Part shown: piece by piece, positions 7,827 through 16,167 of the stretch
Position numbering within the stretch: the first letter of the stretch is position 1
Layout: every line of letters begins with the position of its first letter
From: a virus
Length of the DNA stretch: 36,236 nt
Reading direction: 5' to 3' (one strand)
IMG/VR virus record: IMGVR_UViG_3300025913_000015
Span: 1 to 36,236 of that record
Position numbers and translations under genes: made by a program
Notes under the pieces: generated by a model
Seen by the model: the letters and a program-made list of their open reading frames with translations, nothing else
Database searches by the model: none
What the model was told of the DNA's origin: nothing

Positions 7827-10430
7827 CTAAATAGATGTCATTCTTCCACCCTTACGGATCCATAGGACCTGGGCGTCAATCTGTACGGGTTGTTGCTGTT
7901 CTCTTCCTGCCATCTGCGCGTTAGAGAATGTGTACTGTATCGTCAAAAAGTTCGCTCGTGTAGCACAGTAGACGCGCTGCCAAAACTTTGTGCCGCCTAT
8001 ATTACTTAGACTTGACTGAGTGGTAGGGATCGTTGCATTGAAAAACATGTCCGGAACTGGGTTCAGAGAGTCATCGTTGATATCGTTGTTTGGCAGTGTA
8101 TTGGATGTTTCTACATCGTCATAATCTAGATACATGTTTAGGGATATGGCTCCAGGATTATCTTTCCCTGTAGCTGCCATGAGGATGTCTATATATCCCA
8201 GCTGGATTGCCTGACCTTCGTCTAGGAAGTTAAATTTTTTGCTAGTGATATTGAAATTCTCTACGACTGAAATCTGCGCGCCACCTTGATAGGCGGGACC
8301 TGCCGTATTTATCTGTGGTATATCAAATTTCTGGCTGACAGGGTCGTAGTAGTAGATCATGAACTTATTTTCTGGCTCTACAGAGTTCAAAACAATCCCA
8401 AATACGTTCACTGCCAGGTTCTGCCATATGCCACCTGAGACATACGCAGAGAATGAGGTAGAGTCGATTGAATCTAAATTAAATCTATTTACTGAGACCC
8501 TTGTTATCGTCGATTTTAACCCATTGATCTGAGTCATTCCAACGACACCAAATATCTGTACACTGTCCCCTGTAGAAAGTCCGTGAGAGGTGCTAGTGAC
8601 CTGTGCAGGGTTAGATTGAGAGATATTTGTAATCACACTTGTAGTGGGGTTATTCAAGCTGGCTGAGAAGGGCTGTCCAGGCTGTATACCTGTGATCGAT
8701 ATCACAGATCCAGTAGTCAAATTGTGGTTGGGAGAGGTGATAATCGTAGGGTTAGGGGAATTCCTTGTGATATCCGCTACCATTAGGCTGACATCATTGC
8801 TTGTTAGCTCGTCCAAGTACTCGACAAACCCCTGCTGATTCCCTCCTACAATCGATGGAACGGTAGAGAGTTTATTGATCCAAGGAAAGTTACATTGAAT
8901 CCACGGTATCGGTGTGTTTATCCAGTTTCGGCTTGTAACGGACTGGAATGTTCCCAGTGTGGTCAAAGAGTCCGTGAATAGAGTCCAGGAATCGTTCTCA
9001 TAGTTGTACAGTAGTCGTCTATTTGGGAATATCTTCTTTGATGATGTTGTGCGTGCATCATAAGAAGCTGCTAATGGAACCGTCCAAAAAGCAAGTCTAT
9101 TGATGAAATCTCTTACTCCATGAACCCGTACAGGTCCATTGTTGATGTCGTTAAAGCCAAATACAAAATCAGGGATCTTTATATCTATACGTTCAGACTT
9201 ATAGCTATCACATTCAACAACCCCTTTGTCACCTATACCAACTAGGCTCGTGTCGAACTGGACCGCTGAGAAGGTTCCTTCGGCTCCTAGTTCTGAATTA
9301 ACCCTCTCTATCTGAAATGGAGCTATCGATCGTCCGGTATATCTGAGCTGCCAGGTACTGCGCTCGCAATAAATAACCAAATTATCGCGCACAAAACCCA
9401 CAGCAACAATATCCTCACTCGTAGGTATATCAAGATAACCACCCTGTCCTCTGATATCATCACGCCATGATCCTGTAGCAGGTGGACCTGCTGAGTAGGG
9501 AATAAACGGATTTCCTATTGTAGACCAACGGATACGGTTGAAGTAGTTCTGTGCAGATGTTGTATTCGTTCCTTCCCAGGTGTTGAACATCACCATCCTA
9601 CCTCGATAAGGAAGGAAAGCTAAGGCATTAACCAAGAAATTAGTTGAATCTATTTGGCTCCATGGTGCCACCGAGGGGAAAAAATCTACCCATGTAGTTC
9701 CGTCAGTGATTCGTATGGGATCTTGAGTGTTTCCTTTTTCCCCTGTATTATTAGTCTCCCAAAATAATTTTACGCCAGATGTCGTAAATAAATTTGTCAT
9801 GGGATCATTGGGGACTTTTACTTGGCTCACCCAGTAGTTAGTAGACCAAAAGAAATGAGCCCCGTCCACCCCCTCTGCACTGGCGTTCCAAGTAGCAGGG
9901 GCTGGAAACTCCTCAAACTGTCCAGTGACTGAGTTGAAGCGGTACGCGTAGTTCTGGTCGAAAAAGATAGTCTGATCGTTGGCGCTATTCTGAAGCTCCC
10001 TTGTTCTTATTCCCATCACTGGTAGCCCAGGATAGTACCATACATCTGCTCCAGCCTGAGAGCCTGTGATTGTAAGAATGCCTGTTGCTCGGTCTAGTAC
10101 CGCAGATCCGGAACTATTAGTGCGTAGAGTAACGGGACTAGCGCCTCCCCAATCCTGAAAGTTGTCTGAACCAACCACGAAGGAAGCTATCCCAGGCTGT
10201 ATTGGAGTAGGAGTGATTGCCACTACTAGGTTTCCAGACCCGTTTGTCGTACCAATCTTTCGCCTTAAACGTCCCAGGAGCTGGTATCCTTTCTTCCGTA
10301 ATATGCGCTCACGCCAGACATAGGCGTTCTCTAGATTGGGGTAAGCGTCGTCAGGGATAAGAAAGTTTTCGCGCTCCTGGACAAGACCACTAGACATTCC
10401 TGCGATACGTAGAGGGGAATATCCTGCCAT
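7827..10430 (-). CDS. Large tail hub/tubular-type protein with inserted FCCH-like repeats (867 aa)
   Basis: The protein starts MAGYSPLRIAGMSSGLVQER, followed by NAYVWRERILRKKGYQLLG, a pattern usual for podovirus tail-hub proteins (P22 gp10-like/tail-tube B-like proteins begin with a description of constraints and offsets). A long beta-rich body follows (FVRDNLVIYCERSTWQLRYTG, YNYENDSWTLF). Around residues ~560-690 are two beta repeats (HNLTTGSVISITGI, HGLSTGDSVQIFGVVGMTQING) of the ubiquitin-activating-enzyme FCCH-like type that also occur in the 340- and 130-residue virion proteins. It directly follows the head-tail adaptor, overlapping its stop as TGATG. The tail-hub assignment rests on size, order and N-terminal pattern. 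Confidence 0.72.
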   Translation of the reverse strand: MAGYSPLRIAGMSSGLVQERENFLIPDDAYPNLENAYVWRERILRKKGYQLLGRLRRKIGTTNGSGNLVVAITPTPIQPGIASFVVGSDNFQDWGGASPVTLRTNSSGSAVLDRATGILTITGSQAGADVWYYPGLPVMGIRTRELQNSANDQTIFFDQNYAYRFNSVTGQFEEFPAPATWNASAEGVDGAHFFWSTNYWVSQVKVPNDPMTNLFTTSGVKLFWETNNTGEKGNTQDPIRITDGTTWVDFFPSVAPWSQIDSTNFLVNALAFLPYRGRMVMFNTWEGTNTTSAQNYFNRIRWSTIGNPFIPYSAGPPATGSWRDDIRGQGGYLDIPTSEDIVAVGFVRDNLVIYCERSTWQLRYTGRSIAPFQIERVNSELGAEGTFSAVQFDTSLVGIGDKGVVECDSYKSERIDIKIPDFVFGFNDINNGPVRVHGVRDFINRLAFWTVPLAASYDARTTSSKKIFPNRRLLYNYENDSWTLFTDSLTTLGTFQSVTSRNWINTPIPWIQCNFPWINKLSTVPSIVGGNQQGFVEYLDELTSNDVSLMVADITRNSPNPTIITSPNHNLTTGSVISITGIQPGQPFSASLNNPTTSVITNISQSNPAQVTSTSHGLSTGDSVQIFGVVGMTQINGLKSTITRVSVNRFNLDSIDSTSFSAYVSGGIWQNLAVNVFGIVLNSVEPENKFMIYYYDPVSQKFDIPQINTAGPAYQGGAQISVVENFNITSKKFNFLDEGQAIQLGYIDILMAATGKDNPGAISLNMYLDYDDVETSNTLPNNDINDDSLNPVPDMFFNATIPTTQSSLSNIGGTKFWQRVYCATRANFLTIQYTFSNAQMAGREQQQPVQIDAQVLWIRKGGRMTSI

Positions 10431-11569
10431 CAGAACCCTGGACCTATACCCCAGCCCAGGCCGTAGTTATTTTGGGCGGAGTTGAATAATGTAATATTTG
10501 GTTGTTGGATCTCTTCTATTCCTTGTCGTTCTAGCACAAGAGCCTCTTGCCGCTTAAATCCTTCCTGCAGATTGGCTACTCCTTCCATATCCTGACGGTC
10601 TCTTAGGATCTCTGAAGCAGCCCCATAAGCGATGTACTGCCACCACTGATTGAGAACTGGATTATCTGTTGTCATCATGAACTGAGAAGGTGTCTGATAG
10701 GACTCTACTTCAACAAGATAGACGTTATCAGGAACAGGGCGTATTGTGAACTCGTTATTCCAAAACAATAAGTTATATGGACGTCCTACGTTGTATTGAG
10801 CAGCCCAAACGTTAATCATCGTCCCTGCTGCAGGTGCCACTGGGAACGTGATAGATATCGCAGAAGTAACATAGTTCACTGTCCCACAATACTGCGGAGG
10901 TAGAGATACAGGAGGACTAGGAACAGGCAGAGGAGAAAGAGGAGGTATGGAGGGTTGTTGGGCGTTGGACGCATCCAGATAAACATTGTTGCCTACATTA
11001 TTTTGAGTGATGTATAGCAATCGTCCCGTAGTTGTGTTGCTTCCTATCCCAAAGCCATTCACAACAGCGCCACCGTCATCTATTATGCGGATTGGATTCC
11101 CATTCTTATCGATGCCACCTATCACTAGCTGCGTGCTTAGGATGCCGAAGTTAGGCTGTGGAAAAGGATTCTGGTTGTTTCCAAATAGGACAAAATTAAA
11201 TGTCGTCGTAACTCCGTCGCCCCCTATGGGCTGGTACTGCGTTGGAAAGCGCGGATAGAGATTATATAGCTGGTCCCGATTCTTGAAAAAGTTCCCTTGG
11301 ATTCCCTCGAAGTAGACAGGAGCTCTAAACCCTTGCAGGTTATTCACATCCACTGGATAGCGATCCACATTAGGAATAGTGAGAAACTTGTAGACGGATC
11401 TAGTCTGATCGAGCTTGACCGCATAGGGGAAATCCTGGTTGTAGAATGTGTTTACGGCTTGCTGGATGTCGGCAGACGATAAGGCAGCCTCACTGGAGGA
11501 AGCTGTGAGGTGCCTTACCTTTTTTTCTATAAAGGTGTATGTGCTCTGAGCTGGCAACACAGCTGTCAT
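10430..11569 (-). CDS. Head-tail adaptor-like structural protein (379 aa)
   Basis: The N-terminal part has an early helix with alternating charge, followed by beta-rich sequence. Residues ~205-225 form a proline-rich loop (PSIPPLSPLPVPSPPVSLPP). The C-terminal third carries the helical pattern typical of podovirus adaptor (gp4-like) proteins, seen in VLNQWWQYIAYGAASEILRD and then FKRQEALVLERQGIEEI. The gene abuts its upstream neighbour exactly (TAG then ATG at 11569) and overlaps the tail-hub gene. It would sit below the portal ring. The family call is based on the C-terminal pattern and gene order. Confidence 0.7.
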   Translation of the reverse strand: MTAVLPAQSTYTFIEKKVRHLTASSSEAALSSADIQQAVNTFYNQDFPYAVKLDQTRSVYKFLTIPNVDRYPVDVNNLQGFRAPVYFEGIQGNFFKNRDQLYNLYPRFPTQYQPIGGDGVTTTFNFVLFGNNQNPFPQPNFGILSTQLVIGGIDKNGNPIRIIDDGGAVVNGFGIGSNTTTGRLLYITQNNVGNNVYLDASNAQQPSIPPLSPLPVPSPPVSLPPQYCGTVNYVTSAISITFPVAPAAGTMINVWAAQYNVGRPYNLLFWNNEFTIRPVPDNVYLVEVESYQTPSQFMMTTDNPVLNQWWQYIAYGAASEILRDRQDMEGVANLQEGFKRQEALVLERQGIEEIQQPNITLFNSAQNNYGLGWGIGPGF

Positions 11570-12001
11570 CTAGAATCCTACAGCAACAAATTTATGAAGC
11601 CATTGACCATCTAAATCAGATTCTAGAGGGCTTGAGTCCTGCTTTACGGGTTGGTCATCAACACTTACCAAGCCAGCCCTCTTCTTCATGATTTTGTTTT
11701 TGTCATTGACCTGTTTAACGAGACCCAAAGGCACATCGTAGACCCTATTAGGAATAAAATTCCACATCTGAATTGGGTCTCCAGCGTATTTACAGTAAGG
11801 CATTGTAAGGCGTTCGTGATTACCTCTAGAGTTCATATATTCAGCTTTCACTATACGCGCATCTTCTTTCTTTTCTGCTTCCATCATCTTTTTATGTTCA
11901 GGAGATAATCTCTTAAAATCATCCGAACGAACTGAGTTTGCCAGTGTGTTAACTAGACCGTGCGCCTCCCCTGAGGCCGTTGCTAAGGTTAATTTATTCA
12001 T
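11570..12001 (-). CDS. Conserved phage structural-region protein, unknown (143 aa)
   Basis: Mixed, charged, soluble protein with the central motif MPYCKYAGDPIQMWNFIPN and a short C-terminal aromatic end (WLHKFVAVGF). The N-terminal half is lysine/glutamate-rich and helical. The start at 12001 shares a base with the upstream stop (TAATG) and the stop abuts the adaptor start. I do not recognise a family. Its position between capsid and adaptor genes suggests a small head-completion or connector protein. Confidence 0.7.
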   Translation of the reverse strand: MNKLTLATASGEAHGLVNTLANSVRSDDFKRLSPEHKKMMEAEKKEDARIVKAEYMNSRGNHERLTMPYCKYAGDPIQMWNFIPNRVYDVPLGLVKQVNDKNKIMKKRAGLVSVDDQPVKQDSSPLESDLDGQWLHKFVAVGF

Positions 12002-12393
12002 TAGTTGCCTATGTTGTTGAGTGATTGAAATGGAACCGCTAGGTCCGTACCGTTGGTATATTGCAAATTACGAGATCCTGCCGGAGATATGCTCGCAGGT
12101 GTCTCTGTGGTTGATGATGGGATGACAAACGTGTCAAACAACGAAGAATCGATATTCAGCGTAAAATCATTCCCGTTGATCGCCGTAATCGTTCCGATCA
12201 ATCCGTTTGCCTGCCACATTCCATACGTCCAAGGGATAAATAGCCTAACAGCCATTCCCACGATATATGTGTTTACCTCTGTAGAGGAATTCCCTATGGC
12301 CACCGTAATGACCATAGGGTTGGATTTAGTTGCCTCTGTCACCAACAAGGAGCTAGGGATCTGTATAACCCCCGGGAGGTAGGCGTTAGGCAT
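12001..12393 (-). CDS. Single-domain beta virion protein, paralogue of the 340-aa protein (130 aa)
   Basis: Residues ~15-100 align by eye with the third domain of the gene at 12580-13602: both contain T(E/K)xTK..., YxVGMxVxFxIPxxxGM, LxGTIxAxxxxxxTxxIDSS and FxTFxxPxS. This is the same beta-barrel domain type present in the 867-residue tail protein. The two genes probably arose by duplication or domain accretion and may form a decoration or head-surface layer. Starts and stops overlap its neighbours by one base (TAATG at both ends). Confidence 0.75.
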   Translation of the reverse strand: MPNAYLPGVIQIPSSLLVTEATKSNPMVITVAIGNSSTEVNTYIVGMAVRLFIPWTYGMWQANGLIGTITAINGNDFTLNIDSSLFDTFVIPSSTTETPASISPAGSRNLQYTNGTDLAVPFQSLNNIGN

Positions 12394-12569
12394 TATTTAT
12401 CTTTATGGTGTTGCTTGGCCGCGTGCGCATGAGCGTGGTGCTTATGTCCGTCTTTAGCCATCTTGTGCAACGCAGCCATATGATGCTTAATAGCCTTGTG
12501 ATGATGGTCTGGGTGGCTGTGATGCCCACCTTTGACTTCATCCGCATGTGTTAGTTTATGCCTAGGCAT
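12393..12569 (-). CDS. Small histidine-rich basic protein (58 aa)
   Basis: The ATG at 12569 has GGGAGG four bases upstream, so I prefer it over the longer frame. By hand count, about 18 of 58 residues are histidine, with many lysines and alanines (DHHHKAIKHHMAALHKMAK). Such a protein could bind metal ions, nucleic acid or membranes, or be packaged as a charge-balancing peptide. It lies inside the virion operon between two paralogous beta proteins, so it is probably a virion component. It belongs to no family I can name. Confidence 0.7.
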   Translation of the reverse strand: MPRHKLTHADEVKGGHHSHPDHHHKAIKHHMAALHKMAKDGHKHHAHAHAAKQHHKDK

Positions 12570-12579
12570 TGAGCCTCCC

Positions 12580-13602
12580 TTAGTTTTCAAATTTGTAGGC
12601 AATCCAATCAATTACGTCACTCGCAGCTCCTGCAGGAGACTGCGCACCGCCTGCCAAAAACATATATGGAGTGAATTGGCCAGTTCTAAAAGGCTGGAAC
12701 TGGAAGTCATAACCCGTTTGAACATGCGTAACAGGGTCAAGCTGAGTTGAAGCACCTGCTGGAGCCAAAGTAGCAAACAATGGAACAGAAGGAGAAGAAG
12801 TAGATGCTGGGAACGCAAACGTCGTGAATGCCGACGAATCTATATCCACGGTCATGGTGTAGTTTGTCGAAGACATAGCTACGATCGTTCCGGTCAGCTG
12901 ATCCATCTGAGTCATTCCAAAGCTATATGGGATACTAAAATGGACCTTCATGCCGACGACATAGTACGCAGTAGGATCTACAGACGTCCTAACGACAGCT
13001 TGAGTGGCTTTTGTGATCTCTGTGATATAGAGAAATTGAGGATCTACGGCTAGATATTTGCTTATACGACGGGTAAACCCAGCCGTAGCTGCAGCCGAAA
13101 ATCCAGCAGCTCTAAGGCCTGTTAAGGTATACCCCGAACCAGACACTGTGGAGATCTGAAAATTCATCCCAGCAATCTGTAGCATCCCTGTGGTGCCATA
13201 GAATTGGATAATATCGTTCTCAGAATATGTGTTAGTCTGAGTAACGACCGCAGGTGATGCCGCTGTGATAGATGTTATGGCGTTAGGAGCTTGAGGCTCG
13301 ATCTGAGGTACGACAGTCACATATGTGAAACCGTCCGAAGCCGTTGCAGTTGAAAATGAATTTATATTGATAGCGCTCGTGCTATCAGTTTTTTTCCACC
13401 TCAATCCACTGTTAGAAGCACTTGCTCCCACTCCAAATTTAGGCCCAAACCATTCAGCACGCACAACAACACCAGTCGCAGGAGCTAATGCCATCTGGGT
13501 TACGTTGGTGGTAACAAAGTAGTCAGCCGAACTGGGAAGAGGAATTCTTACCCCAGCGCCCGTAGAGGTGAAAGATCCACCCGTGATAATAGTAAAAGGC
13601 AT
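12580..13602 (-). CDS. Multi-domain beta virion protein with FCCH-like repeats (340 aa)
   Basis: The N-terminal ~100 residues form a beta domain (RIPLPSSADYFVTTNVTQMAL). Residues ~105-180 contain an FCCH-like repeat (ITSITAASPAVVTQT, IIQFYGTTGMLQIAGMNF). Residues ~190-285 hold the related domain shared with the 130-residue protein (YYVVGMKVHFSIPYSFGMTQ, DIDSSAFTTFAFP). The C-terminus ends with a hydrophobic FxTPYMFLAGG segment. GGGGGG upstream of the ATG at 13602 serves as ribosome site. It directly follows the capsid gene, which fits an abundant decoration or tail-associated protein; the function is not proven. Confidence 0.75.
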   Translation of the reverse strand: MPFTIITGGSFTSTGAGVRIPLPSSADYFVTTNVTQMALAPATGVVVRAEWFGPKFGVGASASNSGLRWKKTDSTSAININSFSTATASDGFTYVTVVPQIEPQAPNAITSITAASPAVVTQTNTYSENDIIQFYGTTGMLQIAGMNFQISTVSGSGYTLTGLRAAGFSAAATAGFTRRISKYLAVDPQFLYITEITKATQAVVRTSVDPTAYYVVGMKVHFSIPYSFGMTQMDQLTGTIVAMSSTNYTMTVDIDSSAFTTFAFPASTSSPSVPLFATLAPAGASTQLDPVTHVQTGYDFQFQPFRTGQFTPYMFLAGGAQSPAGAASDVIDWIAYKFEN

Positions 13603-13612
13603 ATATCCCCCC

Positions 13613-14584
13613 TTAAGATGGTGTTGCTGTAGTTACGTTCAGACCGGTAATCCAGTTCTGGTTCGTAATCGCACGAGCAATCGCGAACTTGGCATATAAC
13701 TGGCTGTTCTGCGCAACGCTGGATACAACCCACGGAGGACGATAGCCAATGATGGCCGTGTAGTTGTTTTGCTCTATCTTGGCGGCGGCTTCCAATCCGT
13801 ACATCGGGATTGAATAGACCGTATTTCCTAGCATTGAGATTCCGGGAGTCTTAATTCCCTTAGAGCTCACGAAAAAGCGAAAACGAGATATCGAACAGTA
13901 TTCTTCTGGCCTTAACCCCGTTTGAGTTGGGTAGGCTGCCTTAAGAATTACGTTTTGTACTGCCTGTAAGTCCGCCGTTAGGTTGGTATTACAAAGAGCA
14001 AGAAATGCATCTCGGACAGGGGTAGTATTAAACTTAAGCTCAGCCTCGATGTTGGTTAACATCGATCGCGCATCATTATTTAATAGGATTCGCTCTATGT
14101 TATTGACGTCTTGTAGGGAGATGGTTGTTGGCTGGTCTGCGTTTCCCCCTCCGCCAGTGGCATTTATATAACTGACCGAACTTGCAAAAAGGTCCCTCAT
14201 CAGGAGATCTTCCTTCTCTCTCAGCCATTGCCCTAGTAGAGCTGTAAACTTAGTTAGAGTTTTACTATTCTCATACAGAATTACTTGTTCGTTTGTAACG
14301 ATGGACTTGGCATAGATTTCCATAGTTGCATCAATGTCAGTACGAACTGGTACCTCGGAGGCTGGGTCAATTCCACTTCCATCTAATTGACCTCCATCAG
14401 TAGATAATCTTTCGAACCTGCTCATCCTAGTCGTTTTACCGATATAGGATTCTGCGTGATGCAGGTCTACACCGAACGAGTGGATCAAGTTGAACATGGG
14501 GGTGCTGAGTAGGTCTTCAGAAGCCTGAACAGGTAGTTCAGGGGCAAGATTGTTTATGTTCGTGATGCCCGTAGTAAAGGACAT
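13613..14584 (-). CDS. Major capsid protein, N4-gp56 family (323 aa)
   Basis: After a short N-terminal arm, residues ~45-135 show the pattern of N4-gp56-type capsid proteins (KTTRMSRFERLSTDGG, TDIDATMEIYAKSIVTNEQV, LGQWLREKEDLLMRDLFASS). A spine-helix-like segment follows, and the C-terminal beta part (GNTVYSIPMYGLEAAAKIEQ, YTAIIGYRPPW) is HK97-fold-like. The length is normal for the family. GAGG lies seven to eight bases before the ATG, but inside the strong hairpin at 14591-14654. Upstream are a scaffold-like gene and a strong promoter (15383-15411), with an HNH gene lodged between promoter and capsid gene. Confidence 0.88.
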   Translation of the reverse strand: MSFTTGITNINNLAPELPVQASEDLLSTPMFNLIHSFGVDLHHAESYIGKTTRMSRFERLSTDGGQLDGSGIDPASEVPVRTDIDATMEIYAKSIVTNEQVILYENSKTLTKFTALLGQWLREKEDLLMRDLFASSVSYINATGGGGNADQPTTISLQDVNNIERILLNNDARSMLTNIEAELKFNTTPVRDAFLALCNTNLTADLQAVQNVILKAAYPTQTGLRPEEYCSISRFRFFVSSKGIKTPGISMLGNTVYSIPMYGLEAAAKIEQNNYTAIIGYRPPWVVSSVAQNSQLYAKFAIARAITNQNWITGLNVTTATPS

Positions 14585-14590
14585 AAAAAA

Positions 14591-14654
14591 ACCTCGTTAT
14601 ACAGTTGATTTCATGTTCATTGCGAGTGAACTTATTCAGCTGTACTGACGAGGT
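14591..14654 (-). promoter_or_regulatory. Nested stem-loop enclosing the capsid-gene ribosome site
   Basis: On the minus strand ACCTCGT (14654-14648) pairs perfectly with ACGAGGT (14597-14591), and the latter contains the capsid gene's Shine-Dalgarno sequence. Inside it, TACAG/CTGTA (14644-14640 with 14604-14600) and GTTCA/TGAAC (14631-14627 with 14619-14615) stack as further stems, so the whole leader folds as one long arm ending six bases from the ATG. The structure would hide the ribosome site unless opened by translation, a protein or RNA processing. Confidence 0.7.
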
Positions 14655-14668
14655 ACCATTCAGTCTGT

Positions 14669-14695
14669 GGGATGCTAGCCCCTGCTATGCATCCC
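14669..14695 (-). promoter_or_regulatory. Second strong hairpin in the capsid-gene leader
   Basis: GGGATGC and GCATCCC (14669-14675 with 14689-14695) form a seven-base perfect stem, and TAGC/GCTA extends it inside, leaving a tiny loop. It lies between the HNH stop and the ribosome-site hairpin. There is no uridine run after it in the minus direction, so it is more likely an RNA stabiliser, processing site or partial attenuator than a terminator. Confidence 0.55.
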
Positions 14696-14718
14696 CCATA
14701 GTATGTATAATCTTTTTT

Positions 14719-15294
14719 TTAATCAATCGATGTTATGCCATATGATTTTAAGAAGTCCTTACACCACTGTATTTTATCCTCTACGCGCTGCCCTGCAGGC
14801 TGCCCTTTGTGCCATAACTCTAGATTCTCAATTCGGTTGTCATCTCTAACACCGTTCTTATGATGTACACTTTCTTTTTTATTTAACGGACGACCAATAT
14901 GCTGACTCATCACATATGTATGTTCATATATTCTACCGTTTTTTGTAGAGTTTGGATGTTTGACCTTATTTATGTATATGTACCCATGAGGCTCTCTATG
15001 CCCGCTTCCAGTAGGAGCTTTGTACTTCTTTGGAATTGACAAATCAATATTATTTTCAATCCTGTATTCAATAAATTTTTTGTCATTAAGTTTCTTTCTG
15101 TAACATTCTTTAGAGCAAAATTTAGAAGTTTTTATTTTAAAAAAATCACTTCCACAAAAATCACATTTCCTATTGAAATGACTAGGACGAGTCGTTCCAT
15201 ATTTTTTTAAAAGCCCATAACAACTATGACATTTCTCCTTTTGACATCCTATATATTTTCTTTGGCAAAATTGACAAGATTGCTCTTTAGACAT
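14719..15294 (-). CDS. HNH homing-type endonuclease with zinc-finger N-terminus (191 aa)
   Basis: The start is taken at the ATG at 15294, because the 35 codons upstream run through the structured leader. The N-terminal region carries several CxxC knuckles (CQFCQRKYIGC, CHSC, CDFCG, FCSKEC), consistent with zinc-bound DNA-binding modules. Residues ~140-165 hold the HNH nuclease core (ESVHHKNGVRDDNRIENLEL). Free-standing HNH enzymes of this kind nick or cut DNA and spread by homing. It is visibly more A/T-rich than the flanking structural genes and separates the capsid gene from its promoter, as expected of an insertion. Only a weak ribosome site (GGGTG) precedes it. Confidence 0.88.
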   Translation of the reverse strand: MSKEQSCQFCQRKYIGCQKEKCHSCYGLLKKYGTTRPSHFNRKCDFCGSDFFKIKTSKFCSKECYRKKLNDKKFIEYRIENNIDLSIPKKYKAPTGSGHREPHGYIYINKVKHPNSTKNGRIYEHTYVMSQHIGRPLNKKESVHHKNGVRDDNRIENLELWHKGQPAGQRVEDKIQWCKDFLKSYGITSID

Positions 15295-15298
15295 ATAA

Positions 15299-15379
15299 CA
15301 CCCGCGGTTAAACCCGATGAAAAGATATACCAGGCGATCGGGAATCGCTCTTCGGGTGCCCCCTAGGTATATTCTAGGG
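15299..15379 (-). promoter_or_regulatory. Structured leader RNA between promoter and HNH gene
   Basis: In the minus direction the transcript first meets a hairpin CCCTAG...CTAGGG (15379-15374 with 15366-15361). It then meets a larger element closed by CACCCG/CGGGTG (15358-15353 with 15304-15299), enclosing GCGAT/ATCGC (15348-15344 with 15338-15334). CCCGAT and ATCGGG within it can also pair, giving an alternative fold. I see no group I or group II intron core, so I class it as an untranslated structured leader. Confidence 0.5.
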
Positions 15380-15382
15380 AAT

Positions 15383-15411
15383 ATTATGACTGAATTCACA
15401 TTTTAAGTCAA
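15383..15411 (-). promoter_or_regulatory. Sigma-70-type promoter for HNH and major capsid genes
   Basis: TTGACT (15411-15406) and CATAAT (15388-15383) are separated by exactly 17 bases; each box matches the consensus at five of six positions. The -35 box overlaps the TGA stop of the scaffold gene. The 13 bases GTTGACTTAAAAT are shared with the recT promoter at 31087. Confidence 0.75.
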
Positions 15412-16154
15412 CCTACTCCTCTTAGAAGTTTCTGCATTCTCTCCCAGTTAGCGGCCTTTCTTTCGTCGCTTAATCTCATATTACCTGGACTATCTGTGGG
15501 CTGCGTTACTGTGGTCGATGACATAGATCTAGGCTTATTAAAGTTCTCATTAGCTTTAGATTCATCTCTACGCGCGTTAGAAAGGTTAGGAACAAATTTC
15601 TTAACTGCTCGATATATGTCTGCCCACTTGTTAAAGTCGTCAGGAAGTCTCTTAAGCGGAGATGCTATCTCTGGATAATGATACTCGAGATAATCTAGAT
15701 GATCAGTGCTGACCACAGAATTAAAGTCGGGATACGCCTGCTGTAGTTTGATTGGATATTCCTGAGCTTCTATTTGTTTTCTCTCCTTAGCCGCTGCTTC
15801 TTCTCTAGCCGACAGGATCGCCTGCACCTTTTTCTCTATCCGCTCGTCTTCAGTCTCTTCGTAGTATTCGTTTTGTTGTTGATGTTGTTGAGGAGCTGAC
15901 TTTGCAAAAGCAGCCTCCATCGCTGCTTTAAGAGCTGCAACCTCTGCCTCTTTTTCTGCAGCTCTTCTCTCTGCTGCTTCCTTCTCTGCTCGGTCCTTTT
16001 TTCTTGCTTCTCGAAATGCGCGCCAGTTAGGGTCCTCTACTGCCTCCTGTTGTTTCGATTCTTCGGGAATTTGTTTAACTTCAGATTCATTTTTATTCGT
16101 AACTTCTTGTGGTAATTTATTTTCCTCAGATATATTTTGAGTATTGTCATTCAT
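15408..16154 (-). CDS. Scaffold-like head assembly protein (248 aa)
   Basis: The start is at the ATG at 16154 (MNDNTQNISEE), with GGAG nine bases upstream; the longer frame would run into the divergent gene. The protein is strongly charged and helical, rich in Glu, Lys, Gln and Ala, with a long coiled-coil stretch (residues ~45-130, ARKKDRAEKEAAERRAAEKE). Composition, size and position just upstream of the capsid gene are typical of podovirus scaffolding proteins, which template procapsid assembly and then leave. No protease is visible nearby. Confidence 0.75.
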   Translation of the reverse strand: MNDNTQNISEENKLPQEVTNKNESEVKQIPEESKQQEAVEDPNWRAFREARKKDRAEKEAAERRAAEKEAEVAALKAAMEAAFAKSAPQQHQQQNEYYEETEDERIEKKVQAILSAREEAAAKERKQIEAQEYPIKLQQAYPDFNSVVSTDHLDYLEYHYPEIASPLKRLPDDFNKWADIYRAVKKFVPNLSNARRDESKANENFNKPRSMSSTTVTQPTDSPGNMRLSDERKAANWERMQKLLRGVG

Positions 16155-16167
16155 ATAAAGGTCTCCA

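Noticed and set aside
14585-15407. Group I or group II intron around the HNH gene
   Set aside because: The flanks are structured, but I cannot find a P3-P7 core or domain V, and the site is between genes rather than inside an exon.
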